A stretch of DNA of 64,000 nt, taken from assembly GCF_023278185.1 (NCBI RefSeq), contig NZ_CP066356.1:6006001-6070000 (forward strand), in the 5' to 3' direction. This DNA comes from Bradyrhizobium elkanii USDA 76. GTDB lineage: Bacteria > Pseudomonadota > Alphaproteobacteria > Rhizobiales > Xanthobacteraceae. The notes below the pieces were generated by a model. That model ran no database searches, had not been told where the DNA came from, and saw nothing but the letters and a program-made list of their open reading frames with translations. Below, piece after piece: positions 56,120-64,000 of this stretch (positions within the stretch are counted from its first letter, which is position 1; each line of letters opens with the position of its first letter). The translations under genes and the position numbers were made by a program.

Positions 56120-57145
56120 TCAATCCCCTTGTCGCGCGGTCTCCTCGTCGCGGGGGTGCAGCCAGTTGTCGAGCACGATGGCGGCCAGCAGCACCACGCC
56201 CTTGATGATGTTCTGCACCTCGCTGTTGACGTCCATGATGGTGAAGGCGTTGAGCAGCGTGCCGATCAGGATGCAGCCGACCACGACGCTGAACACACTG
56301 CCGCGGCCGCCGATCAGGCTGATGCCGCCGATCACGACGACGAGCACGACATCGAAGATCATGGCGCCCTGGGTGATCGCCATCTGCATGCTGCCCGTGG
56401 TGCCGACCCAGACCAGGCCCGCAATCCAGGCGAGCACTGCAACCAGCACGTGCTCGAGCACGATCAGCGGCCGCAGCGCGACGCCGGTCAGCCGCGCGGC
56501 CTCCGGATTGTCGCCCTGCGAATAGATGAAGCGGCCGATCGAGGTGCGCGACAGGAACAAATGCATCGCGATTGCACAGGCCGCGAACACCAGGATCGGA
56601 ACCGGGATGCCGAACAGCCGTCCGGCGCCGAGATACATCAGGCCCGGCGCATCCTTCGGCGCATAGACCACCCAAGCCGGCGCGATCCAGAAGGCGAGGC
56701 CATAGATCACGAAGCCGGCAGCCAGCGTCACGAACAGCGCCGGCGCCTCGACGAAAGCGACCATCACGCCGTTGACGACGCCGATCAGCACCGCGATCGC
56801 CAGCGCCAGCAGCACTGCCGTAAAAACGGGCATGCCGTTCTGCATGTAGATCAGCGCGATCGCCCAGGAACCCGCCATGATCGCGACCTCGGAGAGGTCG
56901 ATGCCGCGGCTGATCACGATCAGCCCCATGCCGAGGCCGAGCACGCCGAGGATGGAAATACTCCGCAACAGATTCAGGAGATTGGAGACGGTGGCAAAGC
57001 CGTTCAGCGTCAGGCCGAACACGATCAGGAGCGCGATGGTGATCAGGAGCACGATCTGCTCCTGGCTCGGCTTTGCAAACATTGCGCCCAGGCGAGATGA
57101 TGCCGCAGGGACAGCAACGCCGCGCGATGGCGATTGCACGCTCAT
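56120..57145 (-). CDS. Ribose-type ABC transporter permease
   Basis: A 341-residue inner-membrane permease, first gene of the operon. The family motif GLGMGLIVISRGIDLSEVAIMAG (here with Glu in the usual IDLSVG position) lies near residue 70, and DVVLVVVIGGISLIGGRGSV is the conserved C-terminal cytoplasmic loop. About ten hydrophobic segments. It pairs with the permease part of the fused protein to make a heterodimeric channel. The start has GGAGGAAACG before it. Divergent from the LysR gene, with a 28-bp palindrome between. Confidence 0.92.
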   Translation of the reverse strand: MSVQSPSRGVAVPAASSRLGAMFAKPSQEQIVLLITIALLIVFGLTLNGFATVSNLLNLLRSISILGVLGLGMGLIVISRGIDLSEVAIMAGSWAIALIYMQNGMPVFTAVLLALAIAVLIGVVNGVMVAFVEAPALFVTLAAGFVIYGLAFWIAPAWVVYAPKDAPGLMYLGAGRLFGIPVPILVFAACAIAMHLFLSRTSIGRFIYSQGDNPEAARLTGVALRPLIVLEHVLVAVLAWIAGLVWVGTTGSMQMAITQGAMIFDVVLVVVIGGISLIGGRGSVFSVVVGCILIGTLLNAFTIMDVNSEVQNIIKGVVLLAAIVLDNWLHPRDEETARQGD

Positions 57146-57193
57146 CGTTTCCTCCAGGTATTATTTTGCTTGAGACTTTAAGAGTGCCGATTA

Positions 57194-57221
57194 GTATTCG
57201 TCAAATGCATTCGACGGATAC
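57194..57221. promoter_or_regulatory. 28-bp palindrome in LysR/ABC divergent promoter
   Basis: GTATTCGTCAAATG followed by CATTCGACGGATAC: 14-bp half-sites symmetrical about 57207/57208 with only two mismatched pairs. It lies 16 bp before the LysR start codon and about 50 bp before the permease start. Its length and position fit a regulator dimer or tetramer site, most simply the divergent LysR protein. Confidence 0.7.
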
Positions 57222-57236
57222 GGATTGATCATTTCC

Positions 57237-58232
57237 ATGCATGTACGCGACGTCGATCTGAACCTGTTCGTCGTGTTCGACGCGATCTATTCCGAGGGCG
57301 GCGTCAGCCGCGCCTGCTTCCGCCTCAACCTGACCCAGCCCGCGGTCAGCCATGCGCTGAGCCGGCTGCGCGCGATGTTCAACGATCCGCTGTTCGTGCG
57401 CCGCAACCACGTGATGACGCCGACCCCGCTGGCCCGGCAGATCATCACCACGGTGCGCCAGGCGCTCAACGGCCTCGAGACGACGCTGACCCACACCCAT
57501 CGGTTCGATCCGGCGCAGACTCCGAAGCGGTTCGTGATCGGGCTGCGCAACAATCTCGAGGCGCCGATGCTGAGCGCGCTGGTCAATAGGATCAGCACGG
57601 TGGCGCCGCTGGTGGAGATCGCCACCGTGCGCAGCGAGCGCAACAATCTGGAGCGCGAGCTTGCCGCCGGTACCCTCGACGTCGCGATCGATACGCTGTT
57701 GCCGCTGTCGGCGGAGGTGCGGCGCGAGCAGATCCTGACCGAGCATATCGCGGTGTTCGCGCGGCGCGGCCATCCCGAGCTCGGCAGCCGGCTCGACAAG
57801 AAGGCTTATTTGCGCATGGAGCATGTCTGCGTGACGTCGCGGCGCAGCGGCCTGTCGTTCGAGGATTTTCAGCTCCAGCGCCTCGGCCTGACCCGCACTG
57901 TTCGCCTGACCTGCCAGAATTTCGCAACCGCCTGCCACGTCGTGAGCCGCAGCAACATGCTGCTGACCGCCTCGGAGAGCGCCGCCTCCGTGCTGGAAGA
58001 CCCCGGGCTGCTGCAGTGCTTCCCCTGCCCGTTCCCGATCAGCCCGCACGTCAATTATCTCTACTGGCACGCCACCGCCGAGGACGACACCACCAATCAA
58101 TGGCTGCGCGAGCAGCTGCGCGCGGCCGCGGCGCTGCTGGCCGGCAGTCGCTTCAGCAAGAAGAACCGGCGCGCGGCGAGGACGCGTCCCAAGGTGGGAG
58201 GTCCGATAGCGACCAGTCTCGCCGCTGAATAG
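57237..58232 (+). CDS. LysR-family regulator of the ABC/propeller operon
   Basis: A 331-residue NodD/PcaQ-like LysR regulator. HTH: DLNLFVVFDAIYSEGGVSRA and LNLTQPAVSHALSRLRAMFN, then DPLFVRRNHVMTPTPLA. The effector domain follows with RFVIGLRNNLEAPMLSALVN and ATACHVVSRSNMLLTASESAA. The C terminus is basic (FSKKNRRAARTRPK). ATG 57237 is preferred over a TTG four codons upstream. It is divergent from the permease-led operon and convergent with the next gene (11-base gap). Regulation of the sugar-ABC operon is inferred from position. Confidence 0.85.
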   Translation: MHVRDVDLNLFVVFDAIYSEGGVSRACFRLNLTQPAVSHALSRLRAMFNDPLFVRRNHVMTPTPLARQIITTVRQALNGLETTLTHTHRFDPAQTPKRFVIGLRNNLEAPMLSALVNRISTVAPLVEIATVRSERNNLERELAAGTLDVAIDTLLPLSAEVRREQILTEHIAVFARRGHPELGSRLDKKAYLRMEHVCVTSRRSGLSFEDFQLQRLGLTRTVRLTCQNFATACHVVSRSNMLLTASESAASVLEDPGLLQCFPCPFPISPHVNYLYWHATAEDDTTNQWLREQLRAAAALLAGSRFSKKNRRAARTRPKVGGPIATSLAAE

Positions 58233-58243
58233 TGGCGGTACTC

Positions 58244-59467
58244 TTATTGATTCACCAGCCGACACTTGGACGTGGACAATGGCTGAAAGGCTTCAGCCGC
58301 CGGGATGGTCTCCTTCACCGTATAATAGTCCCATTTCTGCTTGACGTCGGCCGGCGCCTTCACCTGGACGAGATACATGTCGTGCACCATGCGGCCGTCC
58401 GCGCGGATCCTGCCGTTGCGCGCGAACATATCGTCGATCGGCATCGACTTGAGTCGCTGCATCACAGCTGCCGCGTCGTCGGTTTTAACCGCCTGTACGG
58501 CCTTCAGGTAATTGGTCACGGCGGAATAGGCACCGGCCTGCACGAAGTTTGGCATCTTCCCGACCTTGGCAAAGAAGCGCCGGCTCCATTGCCGCGAGCG
58601 GTCGTCGAGGTCCCAATAGAATGGTTCGACCAGCAGCATTCCCTGGGTCGCCGCAGCGCCCAGCGCATTGACCTCGGTGATCGTACCGACCAACGGCACG
58701 ATGGTCTGGCCCGGCGTGATGTTGAAATCCCTCGCAGCCGTGATGGAGTTCAGGAGATCGGCGCCGGCGTTGGCGAATCCGATCACCTTGGCTTTCGAGG
58801 CTTGCGCCTGCAGCAGGAAGGACGACAGGTCAGTGGTGCTGATCGGGTGATAGACCGTGCCGACCACCGTGCCGCCGGAGCGCGTGATGGCGTCGGAAGC
58901 TTCCGCCACCAGGGATTTCCCGAGCGCGTAGTCGACGGCGACGAAATACCAGGTCCCCAGGCCCAGCGACTTCACCAACCGCGCCTGACCGTTGGTGAAC
59001 GAATAGGTGTCCCAAGTATAGCTGATCGTGTTGGGCGAACACTGTTCATTGGTGAGCCGCATTGAGCCGGAGCCGGTGACGATCAGCATGCGGTTTTTGG
59101 TTTCCGCGACGCTCGACACCGCCAGCGCGACGCCGGAATTGATGACGTCGGTGATCAGGTCGACGCCGCCGGTATCGTACCATTGCCGCGCGATGCCGGT
59201 GGCGACATCCGGCTTGTTCTGGTGATCCGCGGAGATCAGCTCCACTTTGAACGGCGGCTTCTCCTGATCGACGAAATCGTCGATCGCCATCTGCGCGGCC
59301 GCAACTGCACCCGCACCCGCGAGGTCGGAAAACACGCCGCCCATGTCGGTGAGAACGCCGATCTTGACGGTGCCGTCCGAAACCCCCGTCGTCTCCGCCG
59401 ATGCACCAGCGCATGCTGCGGCCAGCATTGCGGCAACCGGCCACGCAATCGAATTCCGAATCCTCAT
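58244..59467 (-). CDS. Periplasmic binding protein, branched-chain amino acid type (orphan)
   Basis: A 407-residue secreted Peripla_BP_6 protein. The signal peptide RIRNSIAWPVAAMLAAACAG-ASA is followed by VSDGTVKIGVLTDMGGVFSD, VELISADHQNKPDVATGIAR and MRLTNEQCSPNTISYTWDTY. It has the subclass features of aromatic- or amide-binding relatives. There are no permease or ATPase genes next to it. It lies 56 bases downstream of the monooxygenase-esterase fusion gene in the same direction, so it may be co-transcribed and bind that enzyme's substrate. Confidence 0.86.
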   Translation of the reverse strand: MRIRNSIAWPVAAMLAAACAGASAETTGVSDGTVKIGVLTDMGGVFSDLAGAGAVAAAQMAIDDFVDQEKPPFKVELISADHQNKPDVATGIARQWYDTGGVDLITDVINSGVALAVSSVAETKNRMLIVTGSGSMRLTNEQCSPNTISYTWDTYSFTNGQARLVKSLGLGTWYFVAVDYALGKSLVAEASDAITRSGGTVVGTVYHPISTTDLSSFLLQAQASKAKVIGFANAGADLLNSITAARDFNITPGQTIVPLVGTITEVNALGAAATQGMLLVEPFYWDLDDRSRQWSRRFFAKVGKMPNFVQAGAYSAVTNYLKAVQAVKTDDAAAVMQRLKSMPIDDMFARNGRIRADGRMVHDMYLVQVKAPADVKQKWDYYTVKETIPAAEAFQPLSTSKCRLVNQ

Positions 59468-59523
59468 GGCAACCTCCCCGTACTGACGCGGCTTCGGCGC
59501 GCTTTTTTGTGTGACGGCGCGAA

Positions 59524-61680
59524 TTATTCGGCGGCCGCCGACTTCATGTCGTTGCGACGCAGGTTGCGCCGGGCCCAGACGGCGAGCTCCTGCATCGTCG
59601 TCTGCGTTTCCGGGAGGAACGGGAAGATCGGATAGACGTGGACGGAATCCTCGACGATCCGCAACGTCACATCGAGACCGGCCCTCTCGGCGCGCTCGGC
59701 CAACCGCGTAGCATCGCTGAGCAGCACCTCGCCTTGGCTTGCGGTGACGAACAGCGGCGGCAGCCCGGTCAGATCGCCGAACAGCGGCGACACCAACGGA
59801 TCGGTCGGCTCGTGGGCCTGGAAATACGACGCGCCCATGAAGGTGAGCAGGTCGCGGTTGGCCGCGGGATCGTCGCCGTTGAAAGCTCGAATCGTCGGGC
59901 CTGACAGGGTCAGGTCGGCGAATGGCGCCACCGAGAGGATCGCCGCCGGCAACGGATCGCCCGCGTTTCGGAGCGCCAAGACCAGCGCAACGGCCATGCC
60001 GCCGCCTGCCGACTCGCCGGAGACCAATATCGAGCTTGCAGCGACGCCGCGCGCCAGCAATGCGCGATAGGCCGCCACCGCATCGTCGATCGCGGCGGGA
60101 TAGGGATGCTCCGGCGCGAGCCGGTAGTCCACCGTGTAACAGACACCATCTACCGCCGCGGCAAGACGGCTTGCATATTCCAGCGAGCCCTTGGCGGAAC
60201 CGATCAAATAGCCCCCGCCGTGGAAATGCAGCACGACATTGCCGCGTGGCGCATTCGGTGCCGCAACACGCCAGGCCTTGACGTCACCCAGTTCGTCCTC
60301 CACCGCGATGGTGCCCGCGGGCAACGGAAAGTTCGTCGTGAGGAAGCGGTCATAGGCCTCGCGCAATCCGTCATGTCCGCGCGCTACATCTTCAGGACGA
60401 AAGGCGAATTTCCAGAGATCGAAGGCGCGCTGGCTCTCGGGACGGCGCAAGCATTTGCCTTCACGCAAGCCCGTGACATTGAGCACCTCGCCGGGCGCCC
60501 CCTCCGTGGCTTTCACGACATCATAATCCCACGCGAGACCCCAGCTGGTCTCGGCGAACGGATCGATGCGCGCCATGCCCTTCCAGCGGCCGTTGCGATC
60601 GCGTATGCGGTTGGCCTCGGTCTCATGCATCAGCTTGACCACGGCGCGTGCGCCGGCCTGGATGCGCGTGGTGCGCGGCAGCCGCCGCTGCTCATACTCC
60701 TTAAGGGCGCCCGGCACGTCGTCCTGGCGACGCGACAGCACCCGCGCGAGGGTCCAGGCATCCTCGATGCTCTGGCCAGCGCCCGCGGCAAGAAACGGCA
60801 CCATCGGATGGGCTGCATCGCCAAGCAGAGTGATGCGGCCGGAGCTCCAGCTGTCGATCGGATCGCGATAATACATGCCGGTGATGAAGGCGCTCTGGCA
60901 CTGCTCGAGCATCTTGCGTGCGCGCGGCTCGGCGTCCTCGAAGGAGCGCAGCATCTCGGAAATGTCGCCGCTCTCGTCCCAGGATTCGCGAGTCACCTCT
61001 TGTGCGGGTACCGAGGCGAGGATGCTGTAGAGATTTTTCGGCCGCACCCAATAGGTGATCAAGGTTCGGCCGGGGCCGAACCAGTAATTGCCGCGCTCCT
61101 CCAGATTGAGCCCTTCGAGACGCTCTGCTGGAATTAGCGAACGCCACATCAAGATGTTGGCAAAGTGCTTCTGCTCCTGACCCCGCAAATGCTGGCGTAC
61201 CACCGAATGGATGCCGTCGCAGCCGACCAGCAGATCGCCGCGCACGGTCTCGCCATTCGCAAGCTTTGCCTCGACGCCGCGGGCGTCCTGTGACACCGCC
61301 ACGCAGCGGGCGCCGAGCCGCTTGGATTCCGCCGGCACCGCATCGGACAGAATTTGCACCAAATCCGCGCGGTGGATATTGTACATCGGCGCCCCGTAGC
61401 GCCTGGCGGCCTCGTCACCCAGCGGGGCCTGGTACAGCATCTTGCCGGAGCGCAGGTCGCGATAGTCATAAGACTGCGGCTTGACGCCGACGCTGCGGAT
61501 CGCGGTCTCGAGCCCGAGCTCGCGCAGTACGATCGCTGCGTTCGCGGCGATCTGGATGCCGGCCCCGATCTCGCTCAGCTCCTTGGCCTGCTCCAGCACA
61601 AGCACGTCAACGCCTTGATGACGCAGCGCAATCGCAGTAGTCAATCCGCCGATACCGCCGCCCGCAATGAGCACCCGCAT
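59524..61680 (-). CDS. Fused FAD monooxygenase and HSL-type alpha/beta hydrolase
   Basis: A 718-residue two-domain enzyme. Residues 1 to about 385 are a salicylate-hydroxylase-like flavoprotein (RVLIAGGGIGGLTTAIALRH, LLVGCDGIHSVVRQHL, ITLLGDAAHPMVPFLAAGAG). After a linker, about residues 425-718 form a hormone-sensitive-lipase-type hydrolase with HFHGGGYLIGS (487 region), the nucleophile Ser557 in VSGESAGGG, and DSVHVYPIF carrying the His. Both active sites look intact. The frame is continuous. Hydroxylation and ester or amide cleavage of one aromatic substrate is the natural inference. Start ATG 61680 begins at the FAD motif. Divergent from a TetR gene over a palindrome. Confidence 0.9.
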   Translation of the reverse strand: MRVLIAGGGIGGLTTAIALRHQGVDVLVLEQAKELSEIGAGIQIAANAAIVLRELGLETAIRSVGVKPQSYDYRDLRSGKMLYQAPLGDEAARRYGAPMYNIHRADLVQILSDAVPAESKRLGARCVAVSQDARGVEAKLANGETVRGDLLVGCDGIHSVVRQHLRGQEQKHFANILMWRSLIPAERLEGLNLEERGNYWFGPGRTLITYWVRPKNLYSILASVPAQEVTRESWDESGDISEMLRSFEDAEPRARKMLEQCQSAFITGMYYRDPIDSWSSGRITLLGDAAHPMVPFLAAGAGQSIEDAWTLARVLSRRQDDVPGALKEYEQRRLPRTTRIQAGARAVVKLMHETEANRIRDRNGRWKGMARIDPFAETSWGLAWDYDVVKATEGAPGEVLNVTGLREGKCLRRPESQRAFDLWKFAFRPEDVARGHDGLREAYDRFLTTNFPLPAGTIAVEDELGDVKAWRVAAPNAPRGNVVLHFHGGGYLIGSAKGSLEYASRLAAAVDGVCYTVDYRLAPEHPYPAAIDDAVAAYRALLARGVAASSILVSGESAGGGMAVALVLALRNAGDPLPAAILSVAPFADLTLSGPTIRAFNGDDPAANRDLLTFMGASYFQAHEPTDPLVSPLFGDLTGLPPLFVTASQGEVLLSDATRLAERAERAGLDVTLRIVEDSVHVYPIFPFLPETQTTMQELAVWARRNLRRNDMKSAAAE

Positions 61681-61705
61681 GGTTTGTCTCCGCCCTGTAG
61701 TCAAA

Positions 61706-61723
61706 TTAAGTGATTTCACTTAA
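61706..61723. promoter_or_regulatory. Palindrome TTAAGTGA-TT-TCACTTAA between TetR and monooxygenase-esterase genes
   Basis: A perfect 8-bp inverted repeat with a two-base centre, 25 bp upstream of the monooxygenase start and 21 bp upstream of the TetR start. It occupies most of the 64-bp divergent gap and is a textbook position for a TetR operator controlling both genes. Confidence 0.75.
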
Positions 61724-61744
61724 ATTAGGTCAGGATCAGTTCGC

Positions 61745-62428
61745 ATGTCAAGCAGGCGAAGAACCACGCGCGCGAGTTCGGAAGAAACGCGGAACCAGAT
61801 CAAGGCGGCCGCGCAAATGCTGTTTGCCCGTCATGGCGTCGATGCCGTGACGGTGCAGCAGATCGTCGATGCCGGGGGGCAACGCAACAACGCGGCCCTG
61901 CACTACCATTTCGGCTCCAAGGAGGAATTGATCCGCCAGATGGTGGTCGACGGCGCCACCGTGCTCGACGGGCGTCGACGCGAGATGCTGGACGAGATCG
62001 AGGCGCGCGGGGGCCCCAAAAGCATCCGGGAGGTGCTGCTGGTGCTGGTCATGCCCGTCATCGAACTCGGCGACGACGAACGCTGGCACGGATATATCCG
62101 CTTCACCACGAACCTGCAGGCCTCGGATCCGAAAGCGTTGCGCGACGCGCTCAACGGCCGTTGGAATGCGAGCTATGTCGCGTGCTTCAACTACCTGAAG
62201 ACGATGCTTCGCCTGCCGGCGCCGATCGTGGAACAGCGCCTTTCAATTTTCGCGATCTACGCCAACGCGATCCTGTCGGCGCACGAGGCCGCCGTCGAGT
62301 CGCGCAACACCAAGAGCAGCCGTCTTTGGGGGCAACCATTCACGATCGAGAACATCCTCGATACGCTTGAGGCCACGCTCACCTGCCCGCTCTCGGAGGG
62401 CACCTCGTCGAAGCTACCGGCAGGCTAA
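61745..62428 (+). CDS. TetR-family regulator of the monooxygenase-esterase gene
   Basis: A 227-residue regulator. The HTH reads TRNQIKAAAQMLFARHGVDA, VTVQQIVDAGGQRNNAALHY and HFGSKEELIRQMV. The C-terminal domain has ELGDDERWHGYIRFTTNLQA and AIYANAILSAHEAAVES, probably the ligand pocket. It is divergent from the fusion gene across an 18-bp palindrome, so it probably represses it and itself. It converges with the SDR gene (ten-base gap). Confidence 0.88.
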   Translation: MSSRRRTTRASSEETRNQIKAAAQMLFARHGVDAVTVQQIVDAGGQRNNAALHYHFGSKEELIRQMVVDGATVLDGRRREMLDEIEARGGPKSIREVLLVLVMPVIELGDDERWHGYIRFTTNLQASDPKALRDALNGRWNASYVACFNYLKTMLRLPAPIVEQRLSIFAIYANAILSAHEAAVESRNTKSSRLWGQPFTIENILDTLEATLTCPLSEGTSSKLPAG

Positions 62429-62438
62429 GGCGCGCCGG

Positions 62439-63302
62439 TCACATCCCGCTCAGCCCGCTATCCACCGCGAGCGTCTGCGCGGTGACATAGACGCTTTCAT
62501 CCGACATGAAGAACAGCACGGCATAGGCGATCTCCCACGCCGTCGCCTGACGGCCGAATGGGATATGCCCCTTGCCGCGCGACGGCCGGCCCGCGCCAGC
62601 CTCGCGGCCGTTCGGGGTGTCGACCAGCCCGGGATAGACCAGGTTGGCGCGGATGCCGCGCCGCGCGCCCGTGTGAGCGATGTTGCGCATCAGGCCGCCG
62701 AGCGCGGCCTTGGAGGAATCGTAGACCGCCATCTGCGACCCCGCCTTCAGCGCCGCGATCGAGGAGATGAAGACGATCGAGCCGCCGTCTTCGAATTTCG
62801 GCAAGGCCGCGCGGCAGCACAGCATCGGGCCGCGGACATTGACGTCGTAGATCCTGTTCCACTCCTCCGCGCTGACATTGTCGAGCCCGGTCTTGCCGAA
62901 AGTGCCGATGTTCAGCACCATGCCATCGAGCCCGCCCATCGTGCGATGCGCTTCATCAATCATCCTGATGACGTCGGCCTCTTGAGTGACATCGGCGGCG
63001 ATCGCGAAGGCGCGGCCGCCATCATCAGCAATACGCGCAACCGTGTCCTCGGCCGAGGTACGGTTGAGGTCGGCGACCGCGACATGCGCGCCCTCGCGCG
63101 CGAACAGCAGGCTCATGGCGCGGCCGTTGCCGATCGGATCGGTCGCGGCATCGAACACGCGCTGGCCGCCGCCGACCACCAGGATGCGGCGGCCGTTGAG
63201 GCGTCCCCGGCCCGGCGCGGTGCCGGACGATTCCGCGCTCAGCGGACGCACATGGCGTTCCGGCTTGGTGTCTTGCTTGGCCTCTTGCGAAGTCTCCGGC
63301 AT
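62439..63302 (-). CDS. Short-chain dehydrogenase/reductase with expanded nucleotide-binding loop
   Basis: A 287-residue SDR with an unusual N terminus: about 38 polar residues precede RRILVVGGGQRVFDAATDPI-GNGRAMSL. Here the usual TGxxxGIG loop is replaced by GGGQRVFDAATDPIGNG, several residues longer. The rest is regular: VADLNRTSAEDTVARI, NIGTFGKTG instead of NNAG, IVFISSIAALKAGSQMAVYDSSKAA with Ser, Tyr and Lys. Start ATG 63302 lies five bases after the upstream gene; open frame beyond that is antisense to it. Substrate unknown; aromatic-ring dihydrodiol or hydroxy compounds are possible from context. Confidence 0.83.
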   Translation of the reverse strand: MPETSQEAKQDTKPERHVRPLSAESSGTAPGRGRLNGRRILVVGGGQRVFDAATDPIGNGRAMSLLFAREGAHVAVADLNRTSAEDTVARIADDGGRAFAIAADVTQEADVIRMIDEAHRTMGGLDGMVLNIGTFGKTGLDNVSAEEWNRIYDVNVRGPMLCCRAALPKFEDGGSIVFISSIAALKAGSQMAVYDSSKAALGGLMRNIAHTGARRGIRANLVYPGLVDTPNGREAGAGRPSRGKGHIPFGRQATAWEIAYAVLFFMSDESVYVTAQTLAVDSGLSGM

Positions 63303-63307
63303 CCGAT

Positions 63308-63865
63308 TCAACCCCGCTTCCTGCCGCCCTCGTAGACCGCCATGCCGGCGGCCGGATCGAGATCGGTCTCGGTTGCCTCCGTCAGCCGCGCCATCGTCAT
63401 GTAGAAGCCGAGCGCGACGATCGCCTCGACGATCTCCTGATCGCTGAAATGCTCGCGCATGCCGGCGAAGGCGGCATCGCCGACGCGCACCTTCTCGACC
63501 ACCTCGCGGCCGAAGCCGAGCAGCGCGCGTTCGGACGCGTTCAGCGCCGCATCGTCGTAATTGCCGCGCTCGACGGCATCGATCTGCGCCTGGGTGACGC
63601 CGACACCGAGCGCGATCGGCACATGTTGCCGCCATTCATAGGCGCCGCCCTCGAGCTGCGCGGCCTGCAGGATCAGGAGCTCGCGGTTGACCGCCGACAG
63701 CTTCTGCTTGTGCAGGATCGAATTGGCGAGCCGCATCAGCGGAATGGCATTGGCCTCGGCATGGGCCATCATGCGGAAGATGTTGAGCTTGACCGGCATG
63801 CGGTCGAATGCGGCGCGGATGTCGCCGCCCGTCGTGTCCGGATCAATCAGAGGCAGCCTTGCCAC
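63308..63865 (-). CDS. Carboxymuconolactone-decarboxylase-like (AhpD-fold) protein
   Basis: An all-helical 185-residue protein of the CMD/AhpD superfamily. Key stretches are AFDRMPVKLNIFRMMAHAEA, LSAVNRELLILQAAQLEGGA and YEWRQHVPIALGVGVTQAQI. The CxxC motif of peroxidase-type AhpD is absent, replaced by GGAYEWRQH, so a hydrolase/decarboxylase-type or unknown role is more likely. It is five bases upstream of the SDR gene and co-transcribed with it. The 63866-64000 end of the window contains its probable promoter but nothing else that I can identify. Confidence 0.83.
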   Translation of the reverse strand: MARLPLIDPDTTGGDIRAAFDRMPVKLNIFRMMAHAEANAIPLMRLANSILHKQKLSAVNRELLILQAAQLEGGAYEWRQHVPIALGVGVTQAQIDAVERGNYDDAALNASERALLGFGREVVEKVRVGDAAFAGMREHFSDQEIVEAIVALGFYMTMARLTEATETDLDPAAGMAVYEGGRKRG

Positions 63866-64000
63866 GCGTCTCTCCCTTTTTTGCGCCTGTTCGTTGTTCT
63901 TGCCCGTCGTTCTTGCCGTCGGTGCGACCAGCTAATGCACCGGGCCGACCGAGATCAAGCCAACCGCTCGACATTGCCCGAATTGCGGGGTTCAGCCATG

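Overview
This is 64 kb of GC-rich alphaproteobacterial chromosome. The oxygen-dependent cobalamin genes (cobG, cobN, bluB, CbtAB), the cbbFPTALSX operon with a form IC-type RubisCO, chvE-gguAB, the dense ABC-transporter and aromatic-degradation content and the short GTCGTCCCGG palindromes all point to Bradyrhizobium or a close relative such as Rhodopseudomonas. The species assignment is inference. No rRNA, tRNA, CRISPR array, insertion sequence or prophage was seen.

Layout. (1) 1-14.9 kb: a cobalamin island. A tightly overlapping leftward operon (DUF1636 gene, cobW, cobN, cobG, cobH, cobI, cobJ, then the start of another gene at the edge) is headed by a clear cobalamin riboswitch at 8013-8215. 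cobO-cobQ run rightward from the same short divergent region. cobD-cobC run leftward, and cobU-bluB-small ORF-cbtB-cbtA run rightward. (2) 14.9-18.6 kb: a dienelactone-hydrolase-like gene divergent from a GlxA/AraC-type regulator, a frameshifted DUF4336-like remnant, and a GT87-type membrane protein. (3) 18.7-22.6 kb: chvE-gguA-gguB sugar importer, with two matching operator-like palindromes in the 600-bp upstream gap. (4) 23.2-33 kb: the Calvin cycle operon cbbF-P-T-A-L-S-X-Y with divergent cbbR. (5) 33.1-38.5 kb: a hybrid histidine kinase that seems to need a CTG start, and a TetR/emrAB-type efflux module. (6) 38.5-49.7 kb: an aerobic 2-aminobenzoate (anthranilate) CoA pathway: CoA ligase, MarR regulator, arylformamidase-like hydrolase, orphan periplasmic binding protein, cupin, PhzS-like monooxygenase, and an operon of 2-aminobenzoyl-CoA monooxygenase/reductase, SDR, enoyl-CoA hydratase and RidA-like protein. 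Four copies of one operator-like motif sit in front of its three main promoters. (7) 50.1-58.2 kb: a ribose-type ABC operon whose permease is fused to a strictosidine-synthase-like beta-propeller, with a second separate propeller protein, and a divergent LysR regulator behind a 28-bp palindrome. (8) 58.2-63.9 kb: an orphan binding protein, an FAD monooxygenase fused to an HSL-type esterase with a TetR gene and shared palindrome, an unusual SDR and a carboxymuconolactone-decarboxylase-like protein.

How it fits together: the cob genes make adenosylcobalamin, with feedback from the riboswitch and cobalt supplied by CbtAB. The cbb operon fixes CO2 under CbbR control. The catabolic modules on the right each pair a local regulator with a recognisable palindrome at its promoter. 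The least conventional items are the permease-propeller fusion with its second propeller, the monooxygenase-esterase fusion, and the shared operator set of the 2-aminobenzoate cluster.
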